DNA of 64,000 nt from Patulibacter defluvii (GTDB lineage: Bacteria > Actinomycetota > Thermoleophilia > Solirubrobacterales > Solirubrobacteraceae), in NCBI RefSeq assembly GCF_034096925.1, contig NZ_JAWZSQ010000002.1, forward strand, positions 248,001-312,000. The letters are read 5' to 3'. Both the position numbers and the translations under genes were made by a program. Positions 58,268 to 64,000 of this stretch are shown in pieces. The first letter of the stretch is position 1. Each line of letters opens with the position of its first letter. Below the pieces are notes generated by a model, which saw only the letters and a list, made by a program, of their open reading frames with translations, did no database searches and was not told the DNA's origin.

Positions 58268-59700
58268 TCGCTCGCCGGGTCGTGATGGTGGCGGCGACGG
58301 TCGCGCTGGTGCCCGCCCTGAGCGCCTGCGGCGGCTCGAGCGGCGGCAGCGGCGAGAGCGTCCGGATCGACGCGATCTTCGACAACGCCTCGTTCGTCGG
58401 CAAGGGCCAGGACGTGCGCGTCGCCGGCGCCAACGTCGGCAAGGTCTCGGACGTCACCCTGACCCGCGACCGTCGCGCGCGGATCTCGATGAACGTCGAC
58501 CGCAAGTTCACCCCCTTCCGGGCGAACGCGACCTGCACGATCCTGCCGCAGTCGCTGATCGGCGAGAAGTTCGTCGAGTGCGACCCCGGCCGCCCCGACC
58601 AGCCGCAGCTGGAGAAGGGCGACCAGCCGGCGCCGACGATCCCGCTCGACAACAACTCGAGCCCGGTCGACCTGGACCTGGTCGTGGCGATGCTGGGCCA
58701 GCCGACCAACGTCCGCTTCCAGCTCCTGACCAACGAGTTCGGCGCCGGCCTGGCCGCCCGCGGCCCCGACCTCTCGGCCGCGATCCGGCGCGCCAACCCG
58801 ACGCTCAAGTACGCCCGCCAGACGCTCGACGTGCTCGGCGCCGACAAGGCCGCGCTCGGGCGCGTGATCGAGGCGACCGACGAGATCCTCGGCGAGCTGG
58901 ACCGCCGCAAGGACGACCTGGCCGGCACCTTCGAGGCCAGCGCCCAGGTGCTGAAGGTCTCCTCCGACTACCGCGAGGCGCTCGACCGCGCGCTGCGCGA
59001 GCTGCCGCCGACCCTCCGCGACCTGCGCCCGGCACTGCAGTCGCTGCGCGACCTGACCCGCGACGCGACGCCGACGCTGGCCTCGCTGCGCCGCGCCTCG
59101 CCGTCGCTGCGGCAGCTGGCCGGCGACCTCAAGCCGCTCTCGGACGCGGCCCGGCCGGCGCTCCGCAGCCTGGCCCGCGCGGCCCGGGTCGGTGTGCCGG
59201 TCCTGCGCCGCGCGACCCCGCAGCTGGAGCGGCTGCGGGCCGCGGTCGCGTCGCTGGCGCCGATCACGCCGCTGGCCGCCGACCTCAACCGCAGCCTCAG
59301 CGACAACGGCGTGCCGGAGCTGCTGGTCCAGTTCGTCTTCAACACGGCGATGGCGACCGCCCGCTTCGACAACGTCTCGCACATCCTGCCCGCGCACGTG
59401 AACCTGGGCGGCACCTGCCTGACGATCAGCTCGACGCCGGCCGCGGACTGCTCGGCGAAGTTCAGCGACGAGGGCAAGACCCCCGCCGCCACCAGCCACG
59501 CGACCAACCGGCTGTCGAGCACGCCGCCGAGCGCGAGCGCGCGGACGGCCCAGCGGCCCGCGGCGGCGAACCGCGCCCGCGGCACCACGACCGACCGGGC
59601 GAGGACCCGCGACGCGCGTCCGCCGGCCGGCCGCGCGACCGGCGGTCGTGACACCAGCGCGGCCGAGCAGGCCGCCGCGGCGGCGGGGGCGGGTCGATGA
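58264..59700 (+). CDS. MCE family lipoprotein, cluster 3 position 2
   Basis: 478 residues, GTGA overlap. Leader VMVAATVALVPALSACGGSSGG with lipobox (L-S-A-C) gives a lipoprotein. MCE domain VRIDAIFDNASFVGKGQDVRVAGANVGKVSDV and loop LPQSLIGEKFVECDPG. After the helical tube and ILPAHVNLGGTCLTISSTPAADCSA the protein continues with about 75 low-complexity Ala/Arg/Thr residues that the cluster 2 homologue lacks; this tail may reach into the cell wall. Confidence 0.92.
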   Translation: MIARRVVMVAATVALVPALSACGGSSGGSGESVRIDAIFDNASFVGKGQDVRVAGANVGKVSDVTLTRDRRARISMNVDRKFTPFRANATCTILPQSLIGEKFVECDPGRPDQPQLEKGDQPAPTIPLDNNSSPVDLDLVVAMLGQPTNVRFQLLTNEFGAGLAARGPDLSAAIRRANPTLKYARQTLDVLGADKAALGRVIEATDEILGELDRRKDDLAGTFEASAQVLKVSSDYREALDRALRELPPTLRDLRPALQSLRDLTRDATPTLASLRRASPSLRQLAGDLKPLSDAARPALRSLARAARVGVPVLRRATPQLERLRAAVASLAPITPLAADLNRSLSDNGVPELLVQFVFNTAMATARFDNVSHILPAHVNLGGTCLTISSTPAADCSAKFSDEGKTPAATSHATNRLSSTPPSASARTAQRPAAANRARGTTTDRARTRDARPPAGRATGGRDTSAAEQAAAAAGAGR

Positions 59701-61079
59701 ACCGGCGGCGGACCTCCCTGGCCGGCAGCCCGGTCCTGGTCGGCGCGGCGACGGTGCTGATCGCGCTGGTCGCGATCCTGCTGTCCTACAACGCCAACTC
59801 CGGCCTGCCGTTCATCCAGACCTACGACATCACGGCGCGGGTCGCGGACGCGAAGAAGCTGACCACCGGCGTCGACGTCCGGATCGGCGGCAAGCGCGTC
59901 GGCCAGATCAACGGCATCCGCGCCGAGGCGACCAAGGACCACCGCAGCTTCTACGCCGAGCTCGACCTGAAGCTCGACCAGACCGTCGCCGAGCTGCCCG
60001 TGGACACCACGCTGCGGATCCGGCCGAAGAGCGTGATCGGCGCCAAGTACGTCGAGCTGGTCCCCGGAACCAGCCGCAAGACGATCCCGATCGGCGGCGT
60101 GATCCAGGAGGACCACACCAGCGCCTCGGTCGACCTCGACGAGGTCACCGGGCTCTTCGACGCCGGCCTCCGGCAGTCGTTCCGCAGCGTGATCAAGGAG
60201 GCGTCGAACGGCGTCGCCGGCCGCGGGGCGGAGTTCAACCAGGCGCTGGCGGTGCTGCCGGACGTGCTCGACGAGGCGACCCGCCTGCTGCGGACCGTCT
60301 CCGATCCCCGCACCGACCTCGGCGGCCTGATCCGCGGCGCCGACGCCACCACCCAGGCGGTGCTGCCGGTCACCAGCGACCTCGGCCGCCTGATCACCGG
60401 CGCCCGCGTGACCTTCGAGGCGCTGGCCGCCGAGAGCCCGTCGCTGGGCCTGATCCTGCAGCGCACGCCCGGCACCCTGACCGAGGCCCGCCGTGCCTCG
60501 CGCGAGCTGACGCCGTTCCTGCGCGACGCCGCGCTGCTGGCCCGCGAGCTGCGCCCCGGCACCGAGCAGCTGCCGGCCACGATCAAGGCCCTGCACGGGG
60601 TCACCGTCCACGGCGTCCCGGTCCTGAAGCGGGCCCCGGTGCTCGGCCAGGAGCTGCGCAAGACGCTGACGACGCTCGACAAGAACCTGCAGCAGCCGTC
60701 GACCACCGCCAGCCTGGTGATGCTGAAGCCGATCGCCGAGAACCTGCTGCCGACCCTCCAGACGGTCGTGCCGTCGCAGGTCCGCTGCAACTACGCCGGC
60801 CTCTTCGCCCGCAACGCCGGCAGCGTGGTCGGCGAGGGCGATCGCAACGGCAACTGGTTCCGCCTGATCCTGCTGCTCTCGTTCCCGCAGATGCTGGGCA
60901 AGGCCTCGACCCCCGAGTCGGAGCTGCACTACAACATCTACCCGGACTCCGACAAGGGCACCTGCGAGATCGGCAACGAGCGCTACCTGCCCGGCCGCCA
61001 CCTGGGCCCGGTCGGCGGCGCGCCGACCACCAACCCGAAGACGTCGGCCCCGGCCGGCGCCGCGAAGGGGCCCCGATGA
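59697..61079 (+). CDS. MCE family protein, cluster 3 position 3
   Basis: 460 residues, ATGA overlap. Anchor TSLAGSPVLVGAATVLIALVAILLSYNANSGLPFI, MCE domain with loop SVIGAKYVELVPG, helical tube, Cys module starting C364-N-Y (VRCNYAGLFARNAGSV) and CEIGNERYLPG. Close to the cluster 2 protein at 50424, which points to duplication of a whole block. Confidence 0.92.
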   Translation: MNRRRTSLAGSPVLVGAATVLIALVAILLSYNANSGLPFIQTYDITARVADAKKLTTGVDVRIGGKRVGQINGIRAEATKDHRSFYAELDLKLDQTVAELPVDTTLRIRPKSVIGAKYVELVPGTSRKTIPIGGVIQEDHTSASVDLDEVTGLFDAGLRQSFRSVIKEASNGVAGRGAEFNQALAVLPDVLDEATRLLRTVSDPRTDLGGLIRGADATTQAVLPVTSDLGRLITGARVTFEALAAESPSLGLILQRTPGTLTEARRASRELTPFLRDAALLARELRPGTEQLPATIKALHGVTVHGVPVLKRAPVLGQELRKTLTTLDKNLQQPSTTASLVMLKPIAENLLPTLQTVVPSQVRCNYAGLFARNAGSVVGEGDRNGNWFRLILLLSFPQMLGKASTPESELHYNIYPDSDKGTCEIGNERYLPGRHLGPVGGAPTTNPKTSAPAGAAKGPR

Positions 61080-62716
61080 GCCGCCGCGGACGCAAGCCGG
61101 TCCACCAGCAGACCGTCGGCCAGGTCGTGCGGTCGAACGTCCGCTGGGGCCTGCTGACGGTGCTCTTCGCGGTCGCCGTGGTCTACCTGGTCTTCGGCGG
61201 CCCGCTGCCCGGCGGTGGCTCGCGCGAGCTGCACGTCGTCACCCGCGACGCCGGCGCGCTCCGCGTCGGCCCGGCGACCAAGGTCCGGATCGGCGGCGTC
61301 GACGTCGGCAGCGTCAGCGACATCAAGGCCGTCGACGGCAAGCCCGGCCTGTCGGAGATCACCGTCGAGCTGAAGGACGACGCGCCGGTGATCCGCCGCG
61401 ACGCGACGATCAAGATCCGGCCGCGGCTGTTCCTCGAGGGCAACTTCTTCCTCGACATCAACCCCGGCACGCCGGCGGCGCCGCCGCTCGGCGACAACGT
61501 GATCCCGCCGGCGGCGACCACGATCCACGTCGCCTTCGACGAGGTCTTCAGCGCCTTCGACGGCAACGCCCGCGACAACTTCAAGAAGGCCCTCAAGGGC
61601 TTCGGCCAGTCGCTCGACAGCGGCGGCGGCGAGGCGCTGGGCGAGTTGATCCGCGCCAGCCCGCCGGCCTTCGGCGACCTGGCCGTGGTCAACCAGGCGC
61701 TGCGCGGCGCGCGGCCCGGCGACCTGCGACGGCTGATCCGCTCGACCGGCGGCCTGATGCAGGTCCTGGAGCAGCACGAGGCCGGCCTCCGCGGCACGCT
61801 CCGCGACGGCCGCCGCACCTTCCAGACCTTCGCCGCCAGCCAGGGCGACCTGCGGGCGACCTTCGCCGAGCTCGACCGGACCACCGCCCGCGCGATGCCG
61901 GCGCTGGCCAAGCTCAACGCGGTGATCCCCGAGGCCCGCGCGCTGGTCCGCGACGCCCGGCCGCTGGTCCGGCGGCTGCCGGCCACGCTCGACCTGGCCA
62001 ACCCGGCGCTCAACTCGCTGCTCTCGCTGGCCCGCTCCGGCAAGGTCCAGGGCCTGCTGGCCGAGCTGCGGCCGACGCTGCGGACCCTGAGCGCGACCGC
62101 CGACCCGCTCGGCACGGTGATGGACAACCTGCGCCCGGTCTCGGTCTGCCTCTGGAAGAACGCGCTGCCGGTGCTCAACGCCCGCGTGCCGGACGGGGCG
62201 CTCTCGACCAACATGCCGGTCTACCGCGAGCTGGTCTCGTCGCTGATCGGGCTCGCCTCGTCGACCTCGAACTTCGACGCCAACGGCCCGTGGACCCGCT
62301 ACATCGTCGGCTTCGGCAACCAGCTGCTGTCGTTCGGCGGCGGCTCCCGCGACCTCCAGGCGCGCGCCGACCAGCCGGTGGTCGGGTCGAGCCCGACGCC
62401 GACCTCGCCGCCGCCCTTCCGCGGCGACGTCCCCTGCGAGACGCAGGAGGTCCCGAGCCTCCGCGCGAAGCCGCACGCCTACGTCGGCAAGCAGGTCGAC
62501 GACCCGGTCGACCGCGGCAAGCTGGCCGACGCGACCGAGAACCTGCTGCGGAGCGCGAAGACGATGACCCCGGGCAAGGCGCAGCAGCTGCAGCGCCAGC
62601 TCGAGTCGATGCTCGGCCAGCCGGGTGACGGCGCGGCCGACGGCAGCGGGACCGGCAGCGCCGGCGCCGACCAGCAGCAGGCCGCCAACGCCGCGGCCCA
62701 GGGGGTCGGGCGATGA
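61076..62716 (+). CDS. MCE family protein, cluster 3 position 4
   Basis: 546 residues, the longest of the set, ATGA overlap. Basic N-terminus (RRGRKPVHQQ), anchor about 24-43 (WGLLTVLFAVAVVYLVFGGPLPG), MCE core LHVVTRDAGALRVGPATKVRIGGVDVGSV with RPRLFLEGNFFLDINPGTP. Helical region, SVCLWKNALPVLNARVPDGALSTNMPVYRELV, and FRGDVPCETQEVPSL. The last 90 residues include a predicted helix (KLADATENLLRSAKTMTPGKAQQLQRQL) and a Gly/Ala/Gln-rich end. Confidence 0.92.
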   Translation: MSRRGRKPVHQQTVGQVVRSNVRWGLLTVLFAVAVVYLVFGGPLPGGGSRELHVVTRDAGALRVGPATKVRIGGVDVGSVSDIKAVDGKPGLSEITVELKDDAPVIRRDATIKIRPRLFLEGNFFLDINPGTPAAPPLGDNVIPPAATTIHVAFDEVFSAFDGNARDNFKKALKGFGQSLDSGGGEALGELIRASPPAFGDLAVVNQALRGARPGDLRRLIRSTGGLMQVLEQHEAGLRGTLRDGRRTFQTFAASQGDLRATFAELDRTTARAMPALAKLNAVIPEARALVRDARPLVRRLPATLDLANPALNSLLSLARSGKVQGLLAELRPTLRTLSATADPLGTVMDNLRPVSVCLWKNALPVLNARVPDGALSTNMPVYRELVSSLIGLASSTSNFDANGPWTRYIVGFGNQLLSFGGGSRDLQARADQPVVGSSPTPTSPPPFRGDVPCETQEVPSLRAKPHAYVGKQVDDPVDRGKLADATENLLRSAKTMTPGKAQQLQRQLESMLGQPGDGAADGSGTGSAGADQQQAANAAAQGVGR

Positions 62717-63984
62717 AGACGATCAAGATGGCGCTCCGCCAGTACTGGTGGGCGGTCGCGGTGATCGTCGTGGCGATGGTCGCGTCGCTGGTCGTCGCCG
62801 CCTACCTGCTGGACAAGCAGCGGCTGCCGCTGCCGTGGGACAACGTCTACGAGGTCAAGGCCGACTTCGCCTCCGGCCAGGCGGTCACGCCGGGCCAGGG
62901 CCAGGCGGTCGCGGTCGCCGGCGTCACCGTCGGCGAGATCAGCGACGTCCAGCTGAAGAACGGCCGCGCGGTCGTGACGCTGCGGATCGAGCGCGACAAG
63001 CTGCCGAGCGTCCAGCGCGACGCGACGGTGATGCTGCGTCCGCGGACCGGCCTGCAGGACATGACGATCGAGCTCGACCCGGGCAGCGAGAAGGCCGGCA
63101 AGCTGCGCGACGGTGAGCTGCTCGCCCAGCAGCGGGCGATCTCGCAGGTCCAGCTCGACGAGGCGCTGGCCTCGCTCGACTCCGACTCGCGGGCCTACTT
63201 CCAGCAGCTGCTCGACGCCGGCGCGAAGGGCTTCGACGGCAACGCCAAGGTCCTCCGCGAGCTGCTGCGGGTCGGCACCCCGACCGCCAAGCAGACCCAC
63301 GCCGTGCTGAGCGTGATCGCCGAGCGGCGGACCGCGCTGAAGGGCGTGATCACCCGTCTGCGGCGACTCTCCGACGCGCTCGTCGACCACGACCAGGCGG
63401 TCGGCGCGACCCTCGACCGGGCCGCGACGACGCTCAACACCTTCGCCGGCCGCGACCGCGAGCTGCGGCAGGCGCTGGCGCTCTTCCCGAGCACGCTGCG
63501 CCTGACCGGCGACACGCTCGACGACGCCGGCCGCTTCGCCGACGAGCTGGGGCCGACCTCGAAGGCGCTGCGTCCCGCGATCCGCGACACGACCAAGGCG
63601 CTGCCGAACATCGAGCCGCTGCTGCGCGAGCTGCCGGGCGACCTCAAGCCGGTGCGGACGCTGGCGACCGAGGGCCTGCCCGCGATCCGCAGCCTGCGGA
63701 GCACGGTCGAGGCGCTGCAGCCGCAGCTGAAGGACCTGGACGACAGCGCCAAGGTGCTCCAGCACGTGGTCAACGTGCTCGGCTACGACGCGCCGGGCGC
63801 GCCGAAGCCGTACTCGTACTACCTGGCCTGGTTCGCCCACAACGCGAACTCGATCTTCTCCACGCAGGACGCGCACGGCGTCGGCTGGCGCGGCCAGCTG
63901 ATCCTCAGCTGCAGCTCGTTCTCGTCCGACCACGCCTTGGCGCCGATCGCGGATCTCCTCAACGGACTGGGGCTCTGCAAGTGA
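62713..63984 (+). CDS. MCE family protein, cluster 3 position 5
   Basis: 423 residues, ATGA overlap. KTIKMALRQYWWAVAVIVVAMVASLVVAAYLL anchor, MCE domain YEVKADFASGQAVTPGQGQAVAVAGVTVGEI with loop RPRTGLQDMTIEL. It shares the LPLPWDNVY stretch with 53335. End module GYDAPGAPKPYSYYLAWFAHNANSIFSTQDAHG and LSCSSF. GTGA overlap to the last, truncated gene. Confidence 0.92.
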   Translation: MKTIKMALRQYWWAVAVIVVAMVASLVVAAYLLDKQRLPLPWDNVYEVKADFASGQAVTPGQGQAVAVAGVTVGEISDVQLKNGRAVVTLRIERDKLPSVQRDATVMLRPRTGLQDMTIELDPGSEKAGKLRDGELLAQQRAISQVQLDEALASLDSDSRAYFQQLLDAGAKGFDGNAKVLRELLRVGTPTAKQTHAVLSVIAERRTALKGVITRLRRLSDALVDHDQAVGATLDRAATTLNTFAGRDRELRQALALFPSTLRLTGDTLDDAGRFADELGPTSKALRPAIRDTTKALPNIEPLLRELPGDLKPVRTLATEGLPAIRSLRSTVEALQPQLKDLDDSAKVLQHVVNVLGYDAPGAPKPYSYYLAWFAHNANSIFSTQDAHGVGWRGQLILSCSSFSSDHALAPIADLLNGLGLCK

Positions 63985-64000
63985 ACAAGCAGGGACCGAC
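63981..64000 (+). CDS. start of MCE family protein, cluster 3 position 6 (truncated by window)
   Basis: Only the GTG and five more codons (VNKQGP) are visible. The call rests on position: the GTG overlaps the stop of the fifth MCE gene as in the other clusters, and the sixth-position proteins begin with a short basic stretch before the anchor. Confidence 0.6.

Overview
The window is a very GC-rich (by eye well over 70% G+C) bacterial chromosome segment. Codon choice is dominated by G/C third positions, GTG starts are frequent and genes overlap by 1-4 bases. Three six-gene MCE (mammalian cell entry, MlaD-type) clusters, a rich acyl-CoA/P450/TetR gene set and secreted proteins with Arg-rich beta-type C-terminal domains point to an actinobacterium. 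A deep-branching soil lineage such as Thermoleophilia/Solirubrobacterales is my inference; no rRNA or tRNA is present to prove it.

Layout. 1-5.1 kb: housekeeping and miscellaneous genes (cut-off methyltransferase, serine hydrolase, GNAT acetyltransferase, secreted RTX-like protein, citrate synthase gltA). 5.2-13.9 kb: a nitrogen-compound catabolic block. A LacI-type regulator faces an operon of APC permease, M24 creatinase/prolidase-like enzyme, ureohydrolase and a nitrilase-SnoaL fusion. Next to it lies a divergent pair, ureohydrolase plus Lrp/AsnC regulator against an N-carbamoylputrescine-amidase-like nitrilase. 13.9-23.6 kb: a methyltransferase, two related stem-loops, an operator-like palindrome, a 21-codon leader ORF and MCE cluster 1. 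23.7-47.7 kb: lipid or cyclic-compound oxidation, with three SDRs, aldehyde dehydrogenase, P450, Baeyer-Villiger-type monooxygenase, long-chain-type acyl-CoA dehydrogenase, two acyl-CoA ligases, thiolase, SRPBCC protein, MaoC hydratase, a 3-hydroxyacyl-CoA-dehydrogenase-like SDR, two secreted esterases/lipases, one AraC and four TetR regulators. 47.7-64 kb: MCE cluster 2 (directly downstream of an acyl-CoA ligase), dCTP deaminase, and MCE cluster 3, whose sixth gene runs off the end.

How it fits together. The MCE proteins probably form envelope-spanning lipid channels feeding substrates to the ligases and beta-oxidation enzymes, but no YrbE permease or MlaF ATPase is encoded in the window, so the engine must be elsewhere. 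Non-coding sequence is informative. A 28-bp promoter/operator is shared by the acyl-CoA dehydrogenase and the thiolase operon. A second motif sits at the same distance (53/54 bp) upstream of two oxidoreductase genes. A 49-bp palindromic repeat occurs three times, one copy encoding the stop codons of both convergent genes. About nine genes show a TAnnnT hexamer 6-7 bases before the start codon, which predicts leaderless mRNAs.
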